A stretch of DNA of 15,142 nucleotides from Flavobacteriales bacterium (lineage in GTDB: Bacteria; Bacteroidota; Bacteroidia; Flavobacteriales_D; Crocinitomicaceae). This document shows, one piece after another, positions 7,830 to 14,490 of the stretch (the stretch's first letter is position 1; every line of letters begins with the position of its first letter). The DNA lies in contig CANHJY010000011.1 of the NCBI GenBank assembly GCA_947461185.1, positions 1 to 15,142 on the forward strand, in the 5' to 3' direction. Made by a program: the position numbers and the translations under genes. The notes beneath the pieces were generated by a model. That model had not been told where the DNA came from. It ran no database searches and saw only the letters and a list, made by a program, of their open reading frames with translations.

Positions 7830-8519
7830 TTAAGGAGTTGATAAAGAAACAGGAAGGATTTTTCCATTAAACCATTGATCTCCTTGTAGCGCAAATTCAG
7901 TGATGTATTCCGCCATTTGTGCTGCTGAAATAGGGGCTTTATATCCAGGAAATGCTTCTTCTAACATCTCCGTCTGCGCAGCACCGAGCGCCAAGCAATT
8001 CATTTTTATTTTGGTATCCTTATATTCTTCTGCAAAAAGTTCTGTAAAACTGCACAGTGCAGCTTTTGAAGTTGAGTAAGCGGCAAGTCCTGCAAATTTC
8101 ATAGTACCTTGAACACCTCCCATCGAACTGATATTAATAATATGTCCACCATTTTCGTGCATTTTGGGAATTATGTTTTGTACAGATTCCATTACCCCAA
8201 TGGTGTTGATTTGATAACTTTCATTGAAATCATCATGAGTCAGCAAAGGAAAAGGTTTATTAACCAGATAACCCGCATTATTGATGAGAATATCAATAGT
8301 TGAATAGTTTTTCAAAATATCATCCAATTGCTCTTTAATATTGGACTTCAAATCAAAATAAAAAGATTGGACGTTAGGATACTCTTTAAACACCAATTCC
8401 ATTTTATCGAGGTCTCTAGACAGAGCTAGAATTTCAAAATCACTGTTTTTAGCCAGAATTTTTACAATTTCAGCGCCTATTCCTCGGCTTGCTCCAATAA
8501 TTACTATTCTTTTATGCAT
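7830..8519 (-). CDS. SDR family NAD(P)-dependent oxidoreductase
   Basis: A classical short-chain dehydrogenase/reductase of 229 residues. It has the nucleotide-binding GASRGIG (9-15), NNAG (80-83), Asn105, INISS with the catalytic Ser (131/132), and YSTSK with catalytic Tyr148 and Lys152. An acidic/neutral residue pattern after the second strand leaves NADH versus NADPH open. The ATG at 8519 was chosen because it gives the standard N-terminus MHKRIVIIGAS; a frame starting at 8585 would run 74 bases into the paaE gene with no matching homology. It overlaps the upstream paaE stop by eight bases, so it is probably co-translated with the reductases. Its substrate is unknown. It is not the PaaH dehydrogenase, which belongs to a different family. 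Confidence 0.9.
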   Translation of the reverse strand: MHKRIVIIGASRGIGAEIVKILAKNSDFEILALSRDLDKMELVFKEYPNVQSFYFDLKSNIKEQLDDILKNYSTIDILINNAGYLVNKPFPLLTHDDFNESYQINTIGVMESVQNIIPKMHENGGHIINISSMGGVQGTMKFAGLAAYSTSKAALCSFTELFAEEYKDTKIKMNCLALGAAQTEMLEEAFPGYKAPISAAQMAEYITEFALQGDQWFNGKILPVSLSTP

Positions 8520-9567
8520 CGAAACTGATAACGAGTTCTTCACTATTAGGGTGTGCTTGACATGTAAGAATGTATCCTTCGGCAACTTCTTTATCCGTTA
8601 GTGTATAATTGACATCCATTTTAGCGTCACCTTTTAACACTTTCGCTTTACAAGAAGCACAAACACCACCTTTACAAGAATAAGGTACATCTGCACCAGC
8701 TTCTTCTGCTGCCTCCAAAATTGTTTTACCAGTTGCACTCAAGTTAAATGGATAAGATTCACCGTCTAGAACAACTTGAACTTTTGATTCACCTGAAAAA
8801 GTTTGTTCTTTGTTACTTTCTTCTGGTTTTAGAATCGTCGCTGGTTTGAACAATTCAAAATGAATTTTTGAGTTGGAAACACCAAAAAACTCCAATGTTT
8901 CTTTGGATTGAAGTATCATTTCTTCAGGTCCACAAAGGTAAAAGCCATCAGCTTCCAATAATTCGAGGTTATTCTTTAACAGTTCTGTCAAATTTTCCTT
9001 GTCGATTCTTCCATTTAAATAGCCTTCTTTATTTTCCTGACTTAAAAAATAATGAATTGTTGTATTGGTAAGTGCATTAAGTTCGTCTTTAAACATTATT
9101 GAGGATTCGAGCTTGTTCGCATAAATCAGCGTGACTTTTCCATGAATGTTCTCAAGGGATTTTGCTATTGCCACTATGGGCGTTATTCCGCTCCCAGCAG
9201 CGATTGCAACGATATGCTTCGTTTCTGGATTCAAAATGAAATTCCCGCTCGGTTTTGAAACATGAATTTCTAGCCCTGGTTTTGCATTTCGCATAATCCA
9301 ATTGGAAACTTTTCCACTAGGTACGGCTTTAACACCAATTGTTAAAGGTTCAGTCGGTCCAGAGCAAATAGAATAAGACCTTCTCTCAAGTTTTCCGTCT
9401 ATTTCAATCGATAATTCAATAAATTGACCTGCTTCAAATTTAAAGTCATTCGGTGTTTCAAATGAAATGCTTTTAGCCTCATTTGTAAGATTTTTTACTT
9501 CCTCAATAATTAGAACATTGTCTTTTGTGTTCTTATTAGAAGATTTTAGAAATGAAAATATACCCAT
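8512..9567 (-). CDS. paaE: PaaE-type ferredoxin-NAD(P) reductase, second copy
   Basis: The 351-residue flavo-iron-sulfur reductase has an FAD domain with RRSYSI (62-67), an NAD(P) domain with GSGITP (125-130) and CGPEEM (212-217), and a C-terminal plant-type [2Fe-2S] domain with Cys298, Cys303, Cys306 and Cys336. This is the layout of PaaE, which passes electrons from NADPH to the diiron centre of the phenylacetyl-CoA epoxidase. Every redox motif is intact. It starts two bases after another full paaE-type gene and is its clear paralogue; the [2Fe-2S] domains are especially alike (KMDVNY, GYILTCQAHP). It has an extra N-terminal stretch (MGIFSFLKSS, Lys/Asn-rich) lacking in the first copy. Whether it serves the epoxidase or another oxygenase is not shown by the sequence. 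Confidence 0.88.
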   Translation of the reverse strand: MGIFSFLKSSNKNTKDNVLIIEEVKNLTNEAKSISFETPNDFKFEAGQFIELSIEIDGKLERRSYSICSGPTEPLTIGVKAVPSGKVSNWIMRNAKPGLEIHVSKPSGNFILNPETKHIVAIAAGSGITPIVAIAKSLENIHGKVTLIYANKLESSIMFKDELNALTNTTIHYFLSQENKEGYLNGRIDKENLTELLKNNLELLEADGFYLCGPEEMILQSKETLEFFGVSNSKIHFELFKPATILKPEESNKEQTFSGESKVQVVLDGESYPFNLSATGKTILEAAEEAGADVPYSCKGGVCASCKAKVLKGDAKMDVNYTLTDKEVAEGYILTCQAHPNSEELVISFDA

Positions 9568-9569
9568 AA

Positions 9570-10640
9570 TTAATCGTCAAATGAAACTAATAATTTTTCG
9601 CTTGTTGGATGTGCCTGGCAAGTTAGTATATAACCAGCTTCAACTTCGTCTTTTTCGAGAGCATAGTTTACATCCATTTTTGCCGTGCCTTCCAAAATTT
9701 TAGCTTTACATGTGCAACAAACCCCTCCTTTACAAGCAAATGGTAAATCAGCGCCTGCTTTTTGAGCTGCGTCGAGTATGCTTTCGCCATCTGTATTTAA
9801 GGGAATATCAATCCTATCACCATCCAAGATGATGGAAACCATGCTATCAACCGCATTAATTGAAGTTGATTCTCGAATGATTTCTTTCTTTGGAACTGAT
9901 GACGCAAATAATTCGAAATGAATCTGTTTTTCTGCTATTCCTTTTTCAGTAAGACACTCTTTAACACCAACAATCATTTCTTCAGGACCACAAATATATA
10001 CCCCATCATAATTGTTATCTTTAAGAAAGGCTTTGTAAAGATGATCTACTTTTTCTTTGGTAATTCTTCCTTTTTGAATGTCGTTTCCTAAACTTTCTCT
10101 AGATAAAATATGAATGACGCGAAGGTTATTCATATATTGATTTTTTAAAGCCTCTATTTCTTCACGAAAAATAATAGCGTTAAAGTTCTTGTTTCCATAG
10201 AAAAAAGTTACGTCACTTTTAGGTTCTTCATGAAGAATGGTCTTCATTATTGAAATGATTGGGGTAATACCACTTCCAGAAGCAAATAATAAGTATGATT
10301 TTTCCGCATTACTATCAGGTTGAAATTTAAAATTTCCTGTTGGCGTCATAACTTCAATATCCTGACCTACTTCAAAGTTATCAAACGCATAATTGGAAAA
10401 TTTTCCATTAGGAACACGTTTAATGGCAACGCGTAAGTCATTTTCATGTGGACTGGTGCACAAAGAATAAGATCTTCTCACTTCCTCTCCATTAATGGTG
10501 ACCTTAAAAGTAAGGTATTGTCCGGCAATGAATTTGTAATCCAGATTTAAATTTTCAGGAACTTCAAAACCTATAGAAACAGCATCGTCAGTTTCCGTTC
10601 GAATATCTTTTATTTTGAGCAGATGAAACTTAGGTGTCAT
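9570..10640 (-). CDS. paaE: Phenylacetyl-CoA 1,2-epoxidase reductase subunit PaaE
   Basis: The 356-residue protein begins MTPKFHLLKIKDI, as PaaE proteins usually do. It shows the FAD motif RRSYSL (55-60), GSGITP (122-127), CGPEEM (217-222), and [2Fe-2S] ligands Cys303, Cys308, Cys311 and Cys341, with an additional Cys309. It delivers electrons from NADPH to PaaA during epoxidation of the phenylacetyl-CoA ring. It is the first gene of the leftward arm and is divergent from the paaABCD side. Its promoter contains the same 14 bases as that of paaA. Of the two adjacent reductases this looks the more canonical PaaE, judging by its N-terminus and promoter position. Confidence 0.9.
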   Translation of the reverse strand: MTPKFHLLKIKDIRTETDDAVSIGFEVPENLNLDYKFIAGQYLTFKVTINGEEVRRSYSLCTSPHENDLRVAIKRVPNGKFSNYAFDNFEVGQDIEVMTPTGNFKFQPDSNAEKSYLLFASGSGITPIISIMKTILHEEPKSDVTFFYGNKNFNAIIFREEIEALKNQYMNNLRVIHILSRESLGNDIQKGRITKEKVDHLYKAFLKDNNYDGVYICGPEEMIVGVKECLTEKGIAEKQIHFELFASSVPKKEIIRESTSINAVDSMVSIILDGDRIDIPLNTDGESILDAAQKAGADLPFACKGGVCCTCKAKILEGTAKMDVNYALEKDEVEAGYILTCQAHPTSEKLLVSFDD

Positions 10641-10655
10641 ACATTAAATTCTGAT

Positions 10656-10669
10656 ACAAATTTAACGAA
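10656..10669 (-). promoter_or_regulatory. -7 promoter element of paaE, 14-mer shared with paaA
   Basis: On the minus strand this reads TTCGTTAAATTTGT. It contains TAAATTTG (10664 to 10657), an exact match to the Bacteroidota -7 form TAnnTTTG, and ends 15 bases before the paaE ATG. No TTTG is present at the -33 distance, so activation by a regulator is possible. The same 14 bases precede paaA. Confidence 0.55.
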
Positions 10670-10689
10670 TTGTTGTCATTACAGGTTCA

Positions 10690-10700
10690 CTAATATTTAG
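10690..10700. promoter_or_regulatory. Short AT-rich palindrome upstream of paaE promoter
   Basis: CTAA-TAT-TTAG is a perfect inverted repeat centred about 30 bases upstream of the paaE -7 element. It could be an operator, but an 11-base AT-rich palindrome is expected fairly often by chance. Confidence 0.2.
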
Positions 10701-10743
10701 CACAGGCATACTTTGATTGATAATGTATTCAGATTTAATGAAA

Positions 10744-10777
10744 AAAATTCATTTTCAGGAATTCATAAGTGAATTTT
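10744..10777. repeat. Inverted repeat in the paaE/lipoprotein intergenic region
   Basis: AAAATTCA (10744-10751) and TGAATTTT (10770-10777) are perfect reverse complements. Pairing extends three more bases inward with one G-T pair. On the minus strand the hairpin is followed by a run of seven T, but no gene ends there, so a terminator role is doubtful. It sits 26 bases before the lipoprotein start and could bind a regulator. Confidence 0.3.
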
Positions 10778-10803
10778 GTTTAAACAATTAATAACTAACC
10801 AAC

Positions 10804-11430
10804 ATGAAAAGAAAACGAAATAATTGGAGGCGATTCACTTTGATTTCAGGAATTATAATTTCAGTCACAATTGCCTTATTTTTTTCTTGTCAGAAAGAAG
10901 AAATAATTCCTTTTGATAAAAACAAAAGTGTCGAGCAACCAACAAGTCAAGATTTATTTCCTAAACCATTTTTCTGCGGAGATCTCGTGCGCAAAGACTT
11001 GATTCTGAAAAATGAAACCAAGATTGGTAATGCATTTTTTTACAATGACAATGATTTTTATTATGTTCATCTTGTTGCAAATAGAGGTTATTCATTCCAT
11101 AATGCATATTTATTTACAGGACAATTTGAAGATATCCCCTTGAATATGGATCTTAATCCTGATATCAGTGCTTTCAATTACCAAATTGTATCGGATGATA
11201 TGAGCACGGTTAGAAAATTCAAAATTCCCTTAGCTGAATTGACTGGAACCTTCGATGTTTCATTAATGGTCCAAACCAAAAATTCAAATTTTACTTGGGA
11301 AGATAGAAGGTATAAGTTTGAACGCGCTTGGTGTCAAGGTAAATTATACGGAAATACACTTTTTGGAAGATTTTTTACCTATCGAAAGGGAACTTGTATG
11401 ATTAATGTGCCTGCTCAGGAGGTTGAATAA
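10804..11430 (+). CDS. Probable surface-exposed lipoprotein, unknown function
   Basis: A 208-residue protein whose N-terminus is basic (MKRKRNNWRR) and then hydrophobic (~11-28), ending in LFFSC; Cys29 is the likely lipidated residue. The cysteine is followed by QKEE, which resembles the lipoprotein export signal (Cys then Gln-Lys-Asp/Glu-Asp/Glu) that sends Capnocytophaga lipoproteins to the cell surface. The mature part has three more cysteines in FFCGD, WCQG and GTCM contexts and is rich in aromatic residues, suggesting a compact beta-rich fold. I recognise no family. It lies alone between the two arms of the paa cluster. Nothing in the sequence ties it to phenylacetate metabolism beyond position. 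Start is the ATG at 10804; no strong promoter is visible. Confidence 0.75.
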   Translation: MKRKRNNWRRFTLISGIIISVTIALFFSCQKEEIIPFDKNKSVEQPTSQDLFPKPFFCGDLVRKDLILKNETKIGNAFFYNDNDFYYVHLVANRGYSFHNAYLFTGQFEDIPLNMDLNPDISAFNYQIVSDDMSTVRKFKIPLAELTGTFDVSLMVQTKNSNFTWEDRRYKFERAWCQGKLYGNTLFGRFFTYRKGTCMINVPAQEVE

Positions 11431-11479
11431 AGAAATTGCAAATCATATGCAGAAGTTGACTTTGTTTTTTTCATTTTTT

Positions 11480-11495
11480 TAAACATCTAAACATC
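11480..11495 (+). repeat. Tandem 8-base direct repeat upstream of paaA
   Basis: TAAACATC occurs twice head to tail, immediately after a T-rich stretch and 5 bases before the inverted repeat at 11500. It may be part of a regulator site; two copies of an AT-rich octamer are weak evidence. Confidence 0.25.
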
Positions 11496-11499
11496 ATAG

Positions 11500-11522
11500 C
11501 TGTTTTTAGATTAAATAAACAG
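11500..11522. promoter_or_regulatory. Inverted repeat upstream of paaA promoter, possible operator
   Basis: CTGTTT (11500-11505) and AAACAG (11517-11522) form a perfect inverted repeat with an 11-base spacer. It ends eight bases before the paaA -7 element, covering the place where a -33 element would be. That position suits an activator or repressor site. No regulator gene is in the window. Confidence 0.35.
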
Positions 11523-11524
11523 AT

Positions 11525-11538
11525 TTCGTTAAATTTGT
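11525..11538 (+). promoter_or_regulatory. -7 promoter element of paaABCD, 14-mer shared with paaE
   Basis: TTCGTTAAATTTGT holds TAAATTTG (11530-11537), an exact TAnnTTTG match, and ends 16 bases before the paaA ATG. The same 14 bases occur at nearly the same distance (15) before paaE on the other strand. The -33 half is weak (TTTA at best). Confidence 0.55.
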
Positions 11539-11554
11539 CTAAGACTTGAAGTTT

Positions 11555-12505
11555 ATGGTAAAAGATTTGAGCATCCAGGAATTGGAAGAACGATTTCAGG
11601 AAAAAATTAACAAGGACATTAAAATTGAACCAAATGATTGGATGCCTGACGATTACAGGCAGACATTAATTCGGCAAATTTCTCAACATGCACATTCTGA
11701 AATAGTGGGAATGTTACCTGAAGGAAATTGGATTACAAGAGCCCCAAATCTTCGCCGAAAAGCCGTTTTATTGGCTAAGGTTCAAGATGAAGCTGGTCAT
11801 GGTTTGTATTTGTACAGTGCCGCTGAAACCTTGGGTGCGGATAGGGAAGAGACAATCGATGATTTGCATTCTGGAAAAGCGAAATATTCTTCAATTTTTA
11901 ACTATCCTACTTTAACTTGGGCAGATATGGGTGCTATTGGCTGGTTGGTTGATGGTGCTGCAATAATGAATCAAGTTCCACTTTGCAGGTGTTCTTATGG
12001 TCCTTATGCAAGGGCAATGGTAAGGGTTTGTAAGGAGGAATCATTTCATCAAAGACAAGGGTTTGAAATCATGGCACATCTTGCTCAAGGAAGCCCTGAA
12101 CAAAAAGCTATGGCACAAGATGCTTTGAATCGTTTTTGGTGGCCTGCCCTTATGATGTTTGGTCCAAATGATGCAGAATCTAAGCATACCCTTCAATCCA
12201 TGAAATGGAAAATTAAGCGTCATACGAATGATGAATTAAGACAGCAGTTTGTCGATGTTACCGTACCCCAAGCAGAAATGATTGGTCTTACCATTCCAGA
12301 TAAGGATTTAAAGTTTAACGAAAAAACCGGACATTATGAGTTTGGTGAAATCAATTGGGATGAATTTTGGAATGTTGTAAAAGGCAATGGACCTTGCAAT
12401 AAAGATCGCGTTGAAACACGCAGAAAGGCAAAAGAAAATGGTGCATGGGTAAGAGAAGCTGCTCTTGCATATTCGGAAAAAAGACAAAATAGAAAGTCAG
12501 CATAA
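11555..12505 (+). CDS. paaA: Phenylacetyl-CoA 1,2-epoxidase catalytic subunit PaaA
   Basis: The 316-residue ferritin-like subunit activates O2 on a diiron centre to form the 1,2-epoxide of phenylacetyl-CoA. Visible ligand motifs are Glu49 ([13 protein letters not shown]), Glu79 and His82 (QDEAGHG), and Glu162 and His165 ([10 protein letters not shown]). Asp133 in LVDGAA is a possible sixth ligand. Length and sequence are typical for PaaA. The ATG at 11555 is preferred to a TTG three codons earlier, since it fits the promoter spacing. It is the first gene of paaABCD, with paaB 17 bases downstream. Confidence 0.96.
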   Translation: MVKDLSIQELEERFQEKINKDIKIEPNDWMPDDYRQTLIRQISQHAHSEIVGMLPEGNWITRAPNLRRKAVLLAKVQDEAGHGLYLYSAAETLGADREETIDDLHSGKAKYSSIFNYPTLTWADMGAIGWLVDGAAIMNQVPLCRCSYGPYARAMVRVCKEESFHQRQGFEIMAHLAQGSPEQKAMAQDALNRFWWPALMMFGPNDAESKHTLQSMKWKIKRHTNDELRQQFVDVTVPQAEMIGLTIPDKDLKFNEKTGHYEFGEINWDEFWNVVKGNGPCNKDRVETRRKAKENGAWVREAALAYSEKRQNRKSA

Positions 12506-12522
12506 CTATTAATTTGAAAGTA

Positions 12523-12810
12523 ATGTCAAAAAAAGAATGGCCGCTTTGGGAAGTTTTTATAAGAAGTAAAGCAGGTTTAAACCACAAACATGTTGGTAGT
12601 TTAAGAGCAGCTGATGCTGAGATGGCAATTGATAACGCACGCGATGTTTATACTAGACGATCAGAGGGCATTAGCATTTGGGTTGTTCCATCTGCTCAAA
12701 TAACTGCTTCAGATCCGACAGATGCTGATGCATTATTCGAACCTGCAAATACCAAAATATACAGACATCCTACTTTCTATGATGTTCCAGATGGAATCTC
12801 ACACATGTAA
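12523..12810 (+). CDS. paaB: Phenylacetyl-CoA 1,2-epoxidase subunit PaaB
   Basis: This 95-residue protein matches PaaB along its whole length: WPLWEVFIRSKAGLNHKHVG (6-25), ADAEMAIDNARDVYTRR, SIWVVPS and the end IYRHPTFYDVPDGISHM. PaaB is a small structural subunit that bridges PaaAC heterodimers in the epoxidase complex. The ATG at 12523 is preferred over an in-frame TTG three codons upstream because it yields the family N-terminus. It is followed after five bases by paaC. Confidence 0.95.
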   Translation: MSKKEWPLWEVFIRSKAGLNHKHVGSLRAADAEMAIDNARDVYTRRSEGISIWVVPSAQITASDPTDADALFEPANTKIYRHPTFYDVPDGISHM

Positions 12811-12815
12811 GCGCC

Positions 12816-13568
12816 ATGAACAAAGAACTTTTTGAATATGTATTGAGAGTTGGTGATGATTCTCTTATTCTTGGTCAGCGACTTTCAGAGTGGTGTGGTC
12901 ATGGTCCAATACTTGAAGAGGATATCGCTCTCACCAATATCGCCCTCGATTTAATAGGACAAGCAACGAATCTTTTTGAGTATGCATCTCAAATTGAAGG
13001 TGGAAAACGGAGTGCAGATCAATTGGCATTTTTAAGATTTGACAGAGAGTATCGAAATCTACTGCTGGTCGAACAGCCAAATGGAGATTTTGGAGATACT
13101 ATCATGCGTCAATTTTTATTTGACGCTTTCAGAAAGCCATTTTTTGAGCGCTTAACATTTTGTACTGACATGCAATTGAGTGGAATCGCTGAAAAGTCAC
13201 TTAAAGAAACAAAATACCACCTCAAACATTCTTCAGAATGGGTCATAAGATTAGGTGATGGAACTGAAGAGTCTCATAATCGCATTCAAAATTCACTGGA
13301 TTCATTATGGAGATATACTGATGAATTGTTTTTTGAAAATGATGTGGATGCATCTTTATTGAATGAATATCATCTTCCAATACTGTCAGATGTGAAGCAA
13401 GAATGGATAAAGAATGTAGAGAATGTGTTGAACGAAGCCACATTGACTATACCAAATAATAATTGGCAGTTTAAAGGAGGTCGCGAAGGATTGCATTCTG
13501 AACATCTAGGTAAAATTTTGGCTGAAATGCAATATATGCAGCGTGCATATCCTAATATGGAATGGTAA
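12816..13568 (+). CDS. paaC: Phenylacetyl-CoA 1,2-epoxidase structural subunit PaaC
   Basis: A 250-residue ferritin-like protein with the PaaC hallmark near the N-terminus, LGQRLSEWCGHGPILEEDIA (residues ~19-38), followed by ALDLIGQA. The late segment GREGLHSEHLGKILAEMQYMQRAYP is also typical. PaaC resembles PaaA in fold but lacks the diiron centre; it pairs with PaaA and helps hold it in an active shape. Its end overlaps paaD by seven bases, so paaC and paaD are translationally coupled. Confidence 0.94.
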   Translation: MNKELFEYVLRVGDDSLILGQRLSEWCGHGPILEEDIALTNIALDLIGQATNLFEYASQIEGGKRSADQLAFLRFDREYRNLLLVEQPNGDFGDTIMRQFLFDAFRKPFFERLTFCTDMQLSGIAEKSLKETKYHLKHSSEWVIRLGDGTEESHNRIQNSLDSLWRYTDELFFENDVDASLLNEYHLPILSDVKQEWIKNVENVLNEATLTIPNNNWQFKGGREGLHSEHLGKILAEMQYMQRAYPNMEW

Positions 13569-14047
13569 ACAGTGAAAATATCTGGAAATTCCTAGAGGAG
13601 GTTGCAGATCCTGAGATTCCTGTTTTATCCATAATAGATCTAGGGGTTGTTCTTGACGTTGTTGTTAATGAAGAAAAATGTTTGATTACAATTACGCCGA
13701 CCTACAGTGGTTGCCCAGCTATGAAGCACATTGAAAATCAAATTGTCGAATTATTATCGATAAAAGGTATTTCAAATGTAGAAGTAAAGCAAGTACTTTC
13801 ACCCGCATGGACCACTGATTGGATTTCTGAATCTGGAAGAAGAAAACTACTTGAGTATGGTATTGCTCCACCAGTGGATGAGATTGACAAATCAATTCTT
13901 TTTGGAGATGATCCGAAGGTTAACTGTCCGAAATGTGGATCAGCTTCAACTCGTATGATTAGTTTATTTGGAAGTACGGCATGTAAAGCACAATACCAAT
14001 GCAAGGATTGTCTAGAGCCTTTTGATTATTTTAAGTGTTTAAAATAG
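13562..14047 (+). CDS. paaD: PaaD, MIP18/DUF59 family maturation protein of the epoxidase
   Basis: The 161-residue protein has a DUF59 domain (residues ~5-85; DPEIPVLSIIDLGVV and PTYSGCPAM with Cys51). A C-terminal zinc-ribbon-like region follows, with CPKC (Cys122/Cys125), Cys141 and CKDC (Cys147/Cys150), ending FDYFKCLK. PaaD is needed for epoxidase activity in other bacteria and is thought to help assemble or mature an iron-sulfur or diiron cofactor, without being part of the purified complex. It is the last gene of the rightward operon and ends ten bases from a convergent gene, with no strong hairpin between. Confidence 0.94.
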   Translation: MVNSENIWKFLEEVADPEIPVLSIIDLGVVLDVVVNEEKCLITITPTYSGCPAMKHIENQIVELLSIKGISNVEVKQVLSPAWTTDWISESGRRKLLEYGIAPPVDEIDKSILFGDDPKVNCPKCGSASTRMISLFGSTACKAQYQCKDCLEPFDYFKCLK

Positions 14048-14057
14048 GTTTAAGTTG

Positions 14058-14486
14058 TTAGTCAATTAAGGCTACAGATTTCGTTTTATTCTCGTTCAGC
14101 GTAAACGAACAAGAGCTAAATGAAGGTGCAGACCATGTTGGAACAACGTTATTCGAAAAACCATAATATTCAGTAGGTATACCAAAAAAGTTTACATCAC
14201 AAGTATTGTTACTGTTTTCATCATGATAAATGGCGAATGCATAAGTATCATAGGGTAAAGATTGAAAAGTGTAAGTACAAGTATAGTCTGACTTAGGTTT
14301 AACCCGTGCTTTTTTATAGGTCATTCCAACCTCCGGAAAGTTGTCTGCATTGTTGTAAAGCCCTATTTCAACTAATCCACTAGTGCTGTAGAGATTAGTA
14401 ACCTTTACGGTTAAAGAATACACTGCAGGTTTGTTGTTGACTGATAAAAATAAAAAAGCAATTGGTAAAAATAGCAGTCGTTTCAT
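14058..14486 (-). CDS. DUF2141 domain exported protein
   Basis: The 142-residue protein has a signal peptide (MKRLLFLPIAFLFLS and a cut a few residues later) followed by a DUF2141 domain covering nearly all of the mature part. The clearest marks are GLVEIGLYNNADNFP (38-52) and HDENSNNTCDVNFFGIPTEY (88-107) followed by YGFSNN. DUF2141 is an Ig-like fold common in Bacteroidota envelopes; its function is unknown. Cys72 in the segment DYTCTY and two more cysteines could form disulfides. It begins four bases after the sterol desaturase family gene and is probably in the same transcript. It is convergent with paaD. Confidence 0.85.
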   Translation of the reverse strand: MKRLLFLPIAFLFLSVNNKPAVYSLTVKVTNLYSTSGLVEIGLYNNADNFPEVGMTYKKARVKPKSDYTCTYTFQSLPYDTYAFAIYHDENSNNTCDVNFFGIPTEYYGFSNNVVPTWSAPSFSSCSFTLNENKTKSVALID

Positions 14487-14490
14487 ATGA

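Noticed and set aside
8520..8585. Longer SDR start at 8585
   Set aside because: It would add 22 residues overlapping paaE by 74 bases; the SDR fold starts at the ATG at 8519.
11546..11554. TTG start for paaA three codons upstream
   Set aside because: The ATG at 11555 gives the usual N-terminus and suits the promoter distance.
13738..14004. Reverse-strand frame opposite paaD
   Set aside because: Antisense shadow of a clearly recognised gene.
14033..14046. TTTAA-GTGT-TTAAA hairpin at the end of paaD as a terminator
   Set aside because: The stem is only five A-T pairs and has no T-tract.
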